A stretch of DNA of 64,000 bases from Pyrus communis (taxonomy: Eukaryota; Streptophyta; Magnoliopsida; Rosales; Rosaceae), in NCBI RefSeq assembly GCF_963583255.1, contig NC_084819.1:10538471-10602470 (forward strand), read 5' to 3'. Positions 33,358 through 43,665 of this stretch are shown in pieces (position 1 is the first letter of the stretch; every line of letters starts with the position of its first letter). A model generated the notes under the pieces. It was not told the DNA's origin and searched no databases. It saw only the letters and a list, made by a program, of their open reading frames with translations. A program made the translations under genes and the position numbers.

Positions 33358-34377
33358 TCAGTTGCTTCCAGCACCTCCTTTCCTGCCTTGAAGGTACAAC
33401 GCAAACTCATTCATGAGTTCAGCAGGATTTGCTGTGAAGGTTTTTAATGTGTCAGACCCCTTAGAAGTAGAGGCAGAAGCATGATTGGCACGATGTACAG
33501 TACGGTTCATCCTCTGTGTACCTTTGTTGTCCTTCATGAAGTTCGGTTTTAATTCTGGATGTAAAATCCAGCACGTTTCCTTAACATGACCTGTATAGTT
33601 ACAGTGTTGACATTTCAAATGTGGGTGCTTTCCTTTGTACTTCCTCTCGTTGGTCAGATAAGCCCTGGCATCAGGTACACTAGCCTTTGTACCCATGTTC
33701 ATGACCTTCCTCCTCACTTCTTCACATTGGATTGTTGCACATACACTGGTGAAGGAAGGGAGTTCAGAGTTCATGAGTATGTGACTTCGTAGATCTTCAT
33801 ATTCTGAATCGAGACTAGACAGAAGTTGAAATATCTTGTCTTCTTCTGCTCGTTTACGAATCACAGCAGCATCGATCGTATGAGGACGATATGTTTCTAA
33901 CTCATTCCACATGCTTTTCATGCTCCCTAAGAGTTGCACAAATGGTTTACCTTTTTATTGTAGATTGGATATGTCCCTTTTCAGTTGGAAGACTCGTGCA
34001 GCATTATTCTGACTGCCATACATTTCCTTGACAGTCTCCCATAGCTGAAATAAAGATTCCGAATAGCTGAATATTTCAGCTAGCTTACGATCCATGGAGT
34101 TTATGAGCCACGACATAACCAGCTGATCTTTGCTAAGCCAGGATTCATAGTTTGGTGAGGAAGCATCAGGTACTTCGATGCTCCCATTTATGAACCCTAA
34201 CCTGGACCTTCCACCTAGAGCGAGGGATACAGCTCTCAACCAAGGCAAATAGTTCAACTCATTCAACAGAACTGAGCTTAACCTTTGATTTGGATTAACA
34301 TCCATCTTAGGCACATTCACGGATGAAATCACCGGTGAACTTTCAGCATCTGATCCTAATGGATTTTCTTCAGCCAT
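33358..34377 (-). pseudogene. Copia gag with zinc knuckle, second element
   Basis: Begins MAEENPLGSDAESSP and runs through NYLPWLRAVSLALGGRSRLG (DUF4219/UBN2-like gag) to a stop at 33955. It continues in the same frame through TYRPHTIDAAVIRKRAEEDK, the CCHC knuckle CQHCNYTGHVKETC and GRKGGAGSN to a second stop at 33358. The frame itself is undisturbed, so the gene is inactivated by point mutations only. Confidence 0.85.
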
Positions 34378-34429
34378 GTTGGAGGATGAACACGCTCAGC
34401 AAGTAATAAAGCAGAAGCAGGTTATTTTT

Positions 34430-34444
34430 CCTGCTCTGATACCA
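34430..34444 (-). other. Primer binding site, tRNA-Met
   Basis: The minus strand reads TGGTATCAGAGCAGG, immediately next to the LTR with no spacer. It matches the standard plant copia primer site. Confidence 0.9.
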
Positions 34445-34782
34445 TGTTGATTTTCTTTGTTGTGTTTCTTATTTCATCATAATCATAATTACAATGTACA
34501 TCCACCATATATAAGGAGAAGACCTTCCTTGATTTACGCCACAACTGATGGCTTAGGGAAGGCAAACAACAACTCCTGAAATTAGGGCATTGGCACTATG
34601 ATTAAGGGGAGGTGACAACATAGACTCCTATACAAAGGAACCAGACTATTAACCACCTGGGGAACAACCAATACTCGGGAGGAAACAAGTTTGAGCAGTT
34701 GACAAAACCCCTTAATACCTAATGACACGGAAACCATCCTAATATCTAGGAAACCCTAATAACCACTGGGCTACTTCCAATA
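34445..34782 (-). repeat. 5' LTR of the second copia element
   Basis: 338 bp, about 99% identical to the left copy. It contains CTTATATATGG on the minus strand, a likely TATA box. It starts right at the edge of the primer site. Confidence 0.92.
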
Positions 34783-34890
34783 TAAACTTTCGTCGTCGAA
34801 CTTATCAGCTGGTGTTTATTGATCCTATATTGTTGTTCTATTTAACCAAAAGCTGTGTGTTTCCATGCTTGAGATTAACTTCTGAAACAC

Positions 34891-35370
34891 TTATGTCGAC
34901 CATCCCACAAATTCCTTCCCACTCATCCTCCTACGCATGACCAATGAAATACTCAACAATAAACAGATGATAGCAACCAAAGGAACCGCCGCTCCAACAT
35001 TTCCTTTCGGCCAGTTCCTCATATCCTACCAAGCACAGTGCTTGCTGTCAAGACTCCCCATTGAGTTATTCAACCTCATGATCTCAATCCCATTCAAAAT
35101 CCCATCAATTGCATAAGGCACACTCATAGTTGAAGGTCCTGCTCTTACAGACAAAACACCTGATTCTTCTCCATCAACCACGAAATCTGCATAGAACGGA
35201 GAAGCCAACATATAATTTGTTGCACGATCTCCTTCCCTCTTCTCCACCGCTGCATCTTTGACCTCTACAACCAAACAACGATTTGTCAATCTTTTTTTCT
35301 TTCCTTTTCTTATCTGGTCAGTACCAAACACAATATAAATAATACAATCATTAGTTCGATACTGCACCAA
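34891..35370 (-). pseudogene. CrRLK1L (malectin-like) receptor kinase fragment
   Basis: The minus frame gives FYADFVVDGEESGVLSVRAG, PYAIDGILNGIEIMRLNNS and MGSLD. This is the C-terminal part of the malectin-like ectodomain of the plant CrRLK1L family, which senses the cell wall or peptide ligands at the plasma membrane. After an in-frame TAG the same frame continues with NVGAAVPLVAIICLLLSISL, a transmembrane helix, and basic RRRM, then stops at 34891. The kinase domain is missing, and the first 25 or so codons (35290-35370) look MITE-like. It is a broken fragment; the copia element sits next to it. Confidence 0.7.
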
Positions 35371-36500
35371 ACGTCGACTAATTTAGTCAGCACTATCATG
35401 TGGCTGTTTATCTTATCCGATAGAAATAGTCAGTACAATCCGAGCTGCCAAACAAGGCCTTAAAAATCTTACAACTCTCACTCAGCCTCTCACTCTCACT
35501 CTCACACCATCTTCCTCACTCGCACTCAGGCCATCCTTTTCACTCGCACTCAGGCCTTTCTCCTCACTCAGGCCATCCCTCTCACTCTCACTTTTCCTGT
35601 GTAAGTATTAATTTCTTATTTCAGGTTCTTGATTTTGGATTTTCATTTGATAATTTATAATTTGGATTTGGATTATAATTTGTTAGTTAGCAGTTGAATC
35701 TGTGATATTTAGGTTAGGTTTGTATTCTGTTGAATCTGTGATGTATAAGGTTAGGGTTTTAATATGTTGAATCTGTAAAGAAATTGTGAAATTGTGAAAG
35801 TTTCAATTTATTGAATCTTTGAAGAAATTGTGAAATTGTGAAGATATGAGTTTTGTTGAATCTGTAATGTTGAATCTGTAAACATATGAGTTTAATTTGT
35901 AAGTTTGTTAAATTTTTGAAATCTGTTAATTATAATTTGGTTGAATCTATGAATGGGTATTATTGAGTTTTAATTCAATCTTGATTTGGATTTATTGAAT
36001 TTTAATTGTGAATCTGTAATATTTAGGGTTATGTTTGTGAAAGTTGTGATTTTTAGGGTTAGGTTAGTTTGATAATTAGGGATTGAAATTAGGTTCGGTT
36101 GTTAGTTTGTTAATAATTAGGGGCTAAATTTGTGTAGATGACTCCTCGATTGATCACGAGCGACTGGCTAGTAGGATCCAAGCCCCGAGTGCGGACTAGG
36201 CAGTGGGGACGAATTCCACCACCCCATTGCCCTCTACTCCACGATCTGCCAAGCGACACTGCAGCACTCATCTTCGTCAGCCTCTCCCATAGGCCCCCTT
36301 CCCCCCTCCCCCTGGTGCCGTGATCACATCACCCACAATTGGCAGCGTGGAGGCCAAATCGGCCCCCATGGAGGGAAGAGAGGCAGAAAGACAGCTCTTT
36401 ACCGGGTCGAGGACCAAGCCTTAAGGCAAACTGATTCACTCAGACCACCCAGGCCCCGATCTGGATTGTCTACCTCCCCAACCACTAGCAAGCGTGCCCC
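35371..36500. other. Unassigned DNA with degenerate short repeats
   Basis: 35385-35465 (minus strand starting AAGGCCTTGTTTGGCAGCTC) resembles a MITE end. 35476-35600 is a minisatellite of CACTCGCACTCAGGCC units. 35690-36070 is A/T-rich with the recurring phrase TTGAATCTGT. 36138-36320 is GC-rich with a possible F-box-like run (LPSDTAALIF) that would fit upstream of the DUF295 pseudogene, but I cannot support it further. Confidence 0.4.
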
Positions 36501-36501
36501 A

Positions 36502-37188
36502 ATGTCAACAACAATTTGCAAGGCTACAATCTCGACGGATCCAATATTATGTGCAGAGGACTACATTATTCTTGTCATCTACGAGGACCAACTGCAATTG
36601 GCATTCATTAGACTCAAAGACACAAGATGAACTTACGTTGATCGACGTTGGAAAATGTCAGATGATGTTTTTTACTTCCAAGATAATTTTTACCTTTTTA
36701 ACCAAAGAACACTCTTGTCGTTTCATCTTACCCGTCGGTTCTACACAAAGATAAGCGTAATTGCAAAAGCCAAGAAACCAGAGAATCCTTGCTTCAAGAC
36801 ATCTCGTGAATTCAAATGAGGAAAATTGTTGATGGTTCAAAGATATATTTGGGATTTTGAATATGGAACACATGAGACGACGGAATTTAAAGTTTTTGAA
36901 TTGGATTACGCTAAGCGTAAGTGGATTGCAATGGACACCTTACGTGATGCAGCACTCTTTTTGGGTGGCAATTCTTCAATATGTGTGTTGGCTTCAAAGT
37001 TTTTAGGATGTCAAGCGAATTTTATATACTACAATCACGATGTTGATCGAATGATCTTTGATGTAGGGCCTTATGGACCGCATGATTTTGGTGTGTATAA
37101 CGTCATCACAAGACAAAATATTTCAAAGTTGTACACCAAAGATGTTATGGCCTTTGTAAAGAATAGCCAAAAATATGGATTGTGCCAA
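36502..37188 (+). pseudogene. DUF295 (F-box-associated) gene, C-terminal half, copy A
   Basis: One frame carries the DUF295 beta-propeller pattern: AEDYIILVIYEDQLQLAFIR, then a stop, RRWKMSDDVFYFQDNFYLFN, a second stop near 36820, then GKLLMVQRY, TTEFKVFELDYAKRKWIAMD, DAALFLGGNSSICVLASKF and IYYNHD...FGVYN. DUF295 proteins are usually F-box subunits of SCF ubiquitin ligases. No F-box is assured upstream. Two in-frame stops and no frameshift. A diverged second copy lies at 45025-45361. Confidence 0.7.
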
Positions 37189-37535
37189 CTTTGCAGTTGT
37201 AAAAATAAGGGTGTCATCCACACACTCCTTTTTACTTCTCACACACTCTTAATAATTTATGTCCTTCGATCTTTAATTCATTCAGTCCAATGGCTGCAAA
37301 CTAAGAGAGTATGTAAAAAATAAAAAAAAATATGTATGGATAAAGCATCCCAAAAAAAATTTTTGCTTACTCCATCACTGGAAGCTTTATAGGATTATGT
37401 GCTTTTTTTTTTCTTTCTCATTTTGTTGCTGTAGGCATACAACTCCAGTAATTGAAATTTGAGTTTACATTTATATTGTTTGATTGCATATACTATTTTG
37501 TGACTTAGCCCAAATCACCCCTTTAGTAAAATCTC
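36820..37535 (+). repeat. Segmental duplication, copy A, first part
   Basis: Aligns with 45020-45724, including non-coding sequence after the DUF295 remnant (CACACTCCTTTTTACTTCTCACA, here read as CTTTTTACTTCTCACA; GACTTAGCCCAAATCACCCC). The alignment stops at CCCCTTTAGTAAAA and resumes at 43484 beyond the inserted DNA. Confidence 0.75.
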
Positions 37536-37589
37536 TTTTGATTTATCAAAATTATAAAATAATAATAATAATAATAAAAAGGACCAAGT

Positions 37590-37720
37590 GGCCCTTTATC
37601 ATAGTGATGAAAAAGAGTTTAGCCCTTGCATGACAGCGTGAGTTCGAACCCCGTTGGTATCTAATCTAACATTAAATCTAACAAAATCAATTTTTTGACA
37701 AAAAAAATCAAAATAACAAA
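37590..37720 (+). mobile_element. Candidate tRNA-derived SINE
   Basis: Contains GAGTTCGAACCCC, a near-perfect pol III B box, about 40 bases after an A-box-like TTATCATAGTGATG. It ends in TTTTTTGACAAAAAAAATC, an A-rich tail. No TSD was found. Confidence 0.45.
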
Positions 37721-38152
37721 AAAATGAATTTTAAGTATTCAGAATTATTACTAAAAGTATATAAATCTTTCAATGGGAGTTATTGGGACTCAAAAAAATC
37801 GTTTTTATGCTTCAAATTTATAAAGACACAATTGCACTCACTATTCACAATATTCGTATCAATAGACCATACATAAACATAGGCCTGGCAATTTCTGACA
37901 CGACCCGATAACCCGACACGACACGACATGAAATTAACAGGTGTTCGGGTCGACACGATAACGAATCGGGTCGTTATCGGGTAACCCGATAAGCACCTGT
38001 TAAGATAACGGGTTGATTCGGGTATACACGTGGGTAACACGATACACGATAAGCATAATATTATTTTTATAATTTTATAACCCTAAAAAAATACTGTAAT
38101 AATTATATACATTAATTTAACAATTTTATACCCCTAAAAATTATAATAAATA

Positions 38153-40281
38153 TGTGACAGCCCGTCCCGAGAAATTCTAAAAACGTATCGTGAAAAGACG
38201 ATTTTGCCCCTAGTTCGATTTCTTTACGTTTTGTGTTATGTTTCCGGGTTTTGTTGGCAAGTTTTGAGCCACACACATACTCCCACACACCCACACCTTT
38301 TTTCCCCTGCCCTGCATCCTACCCGTGCCCAGTACCTTTCCCATTTTCCTTGGAAATGTACGGACACACCCACAAACCCATTGAACCTTCACAGATCGTG
38401 GAATCCAAGCACACATTCGAGCTCGTGATGCTTGTAGGAGTCCAACTATACCTTTTTCAGGTAAGAACACCATCGTTTTCACGTCGAATCCACAATGTCC
38501 GATTTCGAGTACTGTTCATGCACACGTGATTTCTTACGTTTTAGGGAATTTCAAGCTTGTAGGTAGCTTGGTGAGGTCCCTAGGAGGCTCGGGGTGGTTC
38601 GTTTGAAGGTTTTGGACGCCGGAATCACTAGTTTCGAAGTTGGCCGGAGTTTGGTGGATTTTTCAGGTGAGATTTCGTGGTTTTTAACCCTTGAAAGTGG
38701 TATGATTGTGTTCCTCTAGTTCTAAGCTTCATTTTGGTACCAATTTTGTGAAATTTGGTTGAAAAACGAAGAAGATATCGAAGGTTAAAGTTTTCCCGAT
38801 TTTCTGGCGCCGGAGGCTCGCCGGAGAAGACGACGGAATATTCCTGACGCCGTTAACGGAATCTGTTAAAACTGACGGAATATTCCCTATGGCGTCAGTT
38901 GACGCCATCAGCGTGCCAGGCACGTGCCTGCGCGTGGCCGGTGCGTGGGGCGCGTGCGACGATGAAAAATTATTTTAAAAATATGGGGATGTTCCTGAGG
39001 TTGAGTAGATCACGTTGGTGTATTCATACACCCCATTTGAGCATTGTATGAGAAATTAATTCAAAAGGTTGGTTATGTGCTTTAAAATTAACGTTTTTGT
39101 AGTTGTTTCGCATATAGGTGATACCTATCCCGAGGACGAGCGTGGTCACTCGAGGCAGGGGGGCTACGACCCTTCCACATACCAGTGAGTGGGCTTTTGG
39201 TTTTCCGTATATACCTATATACTTATATTTCCCAGAAATCGATTTGAATTGTTATTTGCCATATGCCATGCATTATATTATCGTTGTTTATGCATCGTTA
39301 GTTGCATTATTAGTTGTATACATATTTATATGCATAATTGGTATTGCGGACACACAGGTAAGTGCCAGGTAAGTGTTATTCATGTTTATATTCAGTAGTG
39401 ATTCGAGATGTTTAGAGAGCTCATAACCTGCACCCCCGGTGTTAGTGCTTCCGCCCAGAGTAGGGCACAATCTTTCACGTGATGTTCACCTCCCGCACCA
39501 CACGCTCAGCTTGGATCCAAGTTAGGTGCACAGTCCTGTCGTACAGACCACATTAGGTGGTTCCGACTCGTAGGGGACCCGCGATTATTCGCACAGCCTT
39601 CACGTGATCGTAGCACTAGAGCGTTTATATGTATTACACCCAGGCCTATCGTACAGACCACTTTAGGTGGTTCCGACTCGTGGGCAGGTTTAGTGATTGA
39701 GATTGAGATTTGAGCTCTAAATGCAGCCGTACAGGTCACGTTAGGTGACTCCGGCTGCCAGATTATATGTTATTGATATGATTTATACCTGGGCACTTGC
39801 ATTTCATTTTGAGGTTCTGGCATGGCATACTCTTGAGCATGATTGGTATATATATACATGTATCTATTTTCTGGGAAGTATACAGGTTTTACGGCTAGGG
39901 GTTAGAAAGTATTTATTAAATGGTTTTCAAAAAGCTTTGTTTTTGCCCACTCACGTTTTTGTTTTGCGCCCCTCCAGGTTTTAGTTGACTAGTAGGTTTG
40001 GTGGTTTCCCAGAGGACTTTCCCGGCTTTTCTGACAGACGATCACCAGCGTAGGGCCACCTTCGGGTGTACTATTGTCGCGTCATTTTCATTTGGACTGC
40101 TTTAGGCTTATGCTCTGAACTTGTGTCTCACTTACGCTAGCATTTGTTTTTATTACTTTGTGTTGCTAGTTTTTATTATTCGTACTATTTACATTACTAT
40201 TTTATTAGCTTCCGCACTGTGCACATGGCTACGTCACTCCCACGTGACGGCCAGCATGCTCCGATCTAGATCGGGGTGTGT

Positions 40282-40283
<2 letters not shown>
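38153..40283. repeat. Solo Ty3/gypsy LTR inside the hAT element
   Basis: Starts TGTGACAGCCCGTCCCGAG and ends GATCGGGGTGTGTCA, 2131 bp, with the same 5 bases AAATA on both sides (38148-38152 and 40284-40288). The style of start is that of Del/Tekay chromovirus LTRs. With one LTR and an intact TSD, the internal region was removed by LTR-LTR recombination. Within it the unit around GTACAGACCAC and TTAGGTGGTTCCGACTCGT is repeated near 39540, 39652 and, diverged, 39729. Confidence 0.88.

Positions 40284-40284
<1 letters not shown>

Positions 40285-40322
<38 letters not shown>
40285..40322. repeat. (TA)n microsatellite
   Basis: About 18 TA units right after the solo LTR; shorter TA runs follow at about 40394-40416 and 40858-40878. 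Confidence 0.9.
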
Positions 40323-40325
<3 letters not shown>

Positions 40326-40909
40326 TTAACTATAAAGTCTATAATAATTATAATAATTATACCCCCAAAATATTAACTATCTATAATAATTTTATATATA
40401 TATATATATATATATTAAATTTTGAATTAAATTTTATAAAAACTATAATAATTATTAATTAATATGCATGATGCATTGATGCATATGCATTGCATCCATT
40501 GATTAATTTAATTTGATTTCATTCCATTCCTGCCGCCATTTTTGAAGAAAAATGGAGGGAAAATGAAAATGATAAGAAAACTTGAAAATGAAATAAAAAA
40601 GTGAGGGAATTAGGGAAAGATGCTGGAGGGAAAAGTGAAAATGATAAAAAAAAAAGGTTGAAAAGGAAACAAAAAAGAGGGGAAAATGAAAATTAATAGA
40701 AGTGGTGAGAAATTATTATTTTTTTTTTTTTAAGTTATTGACTTTTTATCACACATATGACATATCTCACTATTTTTATAATGACACACGTGATGTACTA
40801 TTCCGTGTACCAGTCAATTATACGTACAAAATAAATAGATTTAAATCTACTTAATAAATATATATATATATATATATACACACACTACACACACCATTGG
40901 AACTTGATT

Positions 40910-42625
40910 GATGGGATACGAATTCTCCGAAACTAATTTCAACGATCCCAACCGTCAAACTTGTTTGTATATGCTTTGAGATCACATCAACAAAAAATCG
41001 CAAAAAACAAACATTCAGAGATCAAGTAATGGGACAAAACTTTTCGACAGTTATAAAAGAAAAATCACGATTTAACGGTTATTTTAATTTTGATTTTGAT
41101 GATTTTTTATAGCTACACTCCTTGACCCTATATGAATACAATGAATGAATTCGATCTTCAATTTAAAATATTTACACAAATGGATATCACAAAATCTTAT
41201 GTTATACTTGATGAAAGTATAAATAAACTCTAAGAAGTGTTAGTTAATCTATTGTTTTTATGGGATGCGAATTCTCTTAAACTAATTTCAACGATCCCAA
41301 CCATCATACTTATTTGTATATGCTTTGAGATCACATCAGCAAAAAATCACAAAAAACAAACATTCAGAGATCAAGTAACGGGACAAAGCTTTTCGACAGT
41401 TATAAACGAAAAATCACGATTTAACGGTTATTTTAACTCCGATTTTGATGATTTTTTACAACTACACTCCTTGACCCTATATGAATACAATGAATGAATT
41501 CGATCTTCAATTTAAAATATTTACACAAGTGTATACCACAAAATCTTATGTCATACTTAATGAAAGTATAAATAAACTCTAAGTGTTAGTCAATCTATCG
41601 TTTTGATGGGATACGAATTCTCCAAAACTAATTTCAACGATCCAAACCGTCAAACTTGTTTGTATATGCTTGGAGATCACATCAACAAAAAATCACAAAA
41701 AACAAACATTCAAAGATCAAGTAACGGAACAAAGCTCTTCAACGGTTATAAACGAAAAATCACGATTTAACGGTTATTTTAACTCCGATTTTGATGATTT
41801 TTTACAGCTACACTCCTTGACCCTATATGAATACAATGAATGAATTCGATCTTCAATTTAAAATATTTACACAAGTGTATACCACAAAATCTTATGTTAT
41901 ACTTAATGAAAGTATAAATAAACTCTTAAGTGTTAGTCAATCTATCGTTTTGATGGGATACGAATTCTCCAAAACTAATTTCAATGATCCAAACCATCAA
42001 ACTTGTTTGTATATTCTTGGAGATCACATCAACAAAAAATCACAAAAAAAAAACATTCAGAAATCAAGTAACGGGACAAAGCTTTTCGACGGTTATAAAC
42101 GAAAAATCACAATTTAACGGTTATTTTAACTCCGATTTTGATGATTTTTTTACAGCTACACTCATTGACCCTATATGAATACAATGAATGAATTTCATCT
42201 TCAATTTAAAATATTTACACAAGTGAATACCACAAAATCTTATGTTATACTTAATGAAAGTATAAATAAACTCTAAGTGTTAGTCAATCTATCGTTTTGA
42301 TGGGATACAAATTCTCCAAAACTAATTTCAACGATCCAAACCGTGAACTTATTTGTATATGCTTCGAGATCACATCAGCAAAAAATTGCAAAAAAGAAAC
42401 ATTCAGGGATCAAGTAACGTGACAAAATTTTTCGACGGTTATAAACGAAAAATCACAATTTAACGGTTATTTTAACTCCGATTTTGATGATTTTTACAGC
42501 TACACTCCTTGACCCTATATGAATACAAAGAATGAATTTGATCTTCAATTTAAAATATTTACACTAGTGGATGTGGATATCACAAAATCTAATGTTATAT
42601 ACTTAATAAAAGTATGAATCAACTA
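40910..42625. repeat. Five-copy tandem array, period about 347 bp
   Basis: Units begin with GATGGGATACGAATTCTC or a variant at 40910, 41259, 41605, 41952 and 42299 (spacing 349, 346, 347, 347). Each contains TTTCAACGATCCAAACCGTC, GGTTATAAACGAAAAATCAC and CTTGACCCTATATGAATAC. The copies are very similar. Short ORFs recur because the unit recurs. It lies inside the hAT element. Confidence 0.93.
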
Positions 42626-42663
42626 TAATATTAATAATTATATACATTAATTTAACAATTTTC

Positions 42664-43061
42664 TTTCTTGGTGGCAAATAGAGCGTTTTCATTATCCAAT
42701 ACTTTCTCAGTTAGCACGAGATGTGTTAACAATTCCCATTTCAACTGTTGCATCAGAATCTGCATTTAGTATTGGGGGTAGAGTACTAGATCAGTATCGT
42801 AGTTCATTGTTACCAGAAACAGTTCAAGCTTTGTTGTGCACACAAGATTGGCTATTTGGAAAAGGAGGTAATATATTTTTATATGGTATAGTATTATTAT
42901 TTTGGTAAACTTCTAATAATTTGAATGATTTTTAATGTTTGGTTTTTCCATATTTAGTTTATGCGGAAGATAGTTCTGATGTGGAAAACCTTACTGAAAA
43001 CATCTTCAACATAACTCTTGAAGGCAATAGATCAAGCCAGAGTTCCAATACAATTTCATGA
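42664..43061 (+). pseudogene. hAT transposase C-terminal dimerisation domain, last two exons
   Basis: Exon 42664-42867 reads WWQIERFHYPILSQLARDVL and TIPISTVASESAFSIGGRVL, then QALLCTQDWLFGKG. This is the hAT C-terminal dimerisation domain (PF05699) with its SESAFS signature. A GT donor at 42868 and AG acceptor at 42956-42957 join in phase to an exon that ends with a stop at 43061 (YAEDSSDVENL...SSNTIS). The ORF shown without splicing runs into the intron. The N-terminal zinc finger and catalytic parts are absent, so it is a remnant. Confidence 0.8.
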
Positions 43062-43483
43062 TGATCGATGTAAATTGAAGATTTTGTAAATGGAGGTGTA
43101 AACTTTTGAGAACAAAAACTCTTTATCCTTGCACATTTAATACGTGTAATAGATTAGTAGTGTATGTATTATTTTTTTATTAGGCTCTTATTTTCAAGTG
43201 TAGATGTAGTACTTAAACGACAAATGTTTTATGTTTTGAAGTAATATTTATGTGGCAATGTGTGGTATGTGCAAATTTTAAAAAAAAAAAAAAAAATTTC
43301 TTAACGGGTCATAATGGGTCGGGTCATTTTACCCGTTGGATAAAGTGACCCGACCTGTTAAGAACCCGTTAAGATAACGGGTGTGACACGACACGACCCA
43401 TTAAGATAACAGGTGTTACACGAAAACGACACAAACACGACAGACACGACCTGTTTGTCAGGCCTACATAAATATGAAAAAAG

Positions 43484-43665
43484 AATAAGATTTCAAACAG
43501 TTATATTTTGAGAATGCTAATAAAACTTCTCATCCACGTCTTTCAAACAGTTACATCTCGATCGCATTCTTTCTTTTACATTAGACTCCCTATCCATGTC
43601 TTCATTGGACGTTCATTGGAGGTATCCTTTTAGTCCTCTCTACTTTCATCAAAACGACTTGCGCT
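43484..43665 (+). repeat. Segmental duplication, copy A, second part
   Basis: Aligns with 45722-45890: AGATTTCAAACAGTTA, CTCCCTATCCATGTCTTCAT and TTTTAGTCCTCT occur in both. In copy B the two parts are contiguous. Confidence 0.75.

Larger units (their letters stand above)
22375..34782 (-). mobile_element. Second copia retrotransposon, interrupted by an Athila derivative
   Basis: 338-bp LTRs at 22375-22712 and 34445-34782 differ at about four bases (near 1.2%). The 5-bp TSD taaac lies at 22370-22374 and 34783-34787. On the minus strand the order is 5' LTR (right), tRNA-Met primer site, gag, protease, integrase, RT, RNase H, polypurine tract, 3' LTR (left). The coding region keeps one frame but has five in-frame stops. 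A foreign segment, 24049-31134, splits the RT domain, and 249 bases of copia RT are present on both sides of it. Confidence 0.95.
37880..43466. mobile_element. hAT-superfamily DNA transposon, gutted and filled with other repeats
   Basis: Termini TAGGCCTGGCAA (37880) and TTGTCAGGCCTA (to 43466) form an inverted pair with one mismatch. They are flanked by an 8-bp TSD, CATAAACA (37872-37879) and CATAAATA (43467-43474), 7 of 8 equal; 8 bp is the hAT standard. Both subterminal regions are full of GACCCG/CGGGTC and ACACGAC motifs. Inside remain a hAT dimerisation-domain fragment, a solo gypsy LTR and a tandem array. No complete transposase. Confidence 0.85.

Noticed and set aside
36138..36323. F-box-like start of the DUF295 gene
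   Set aside because: LPSDTAALIF is suggestive, but there is no continuous frame to the DUF295 part and the match is short.
41237..42178. Several ORFs of 64-96 codons
   Set aside because: They recur once per tandem unit and follow the repeat period; a by-product of the 347-bp repeat.
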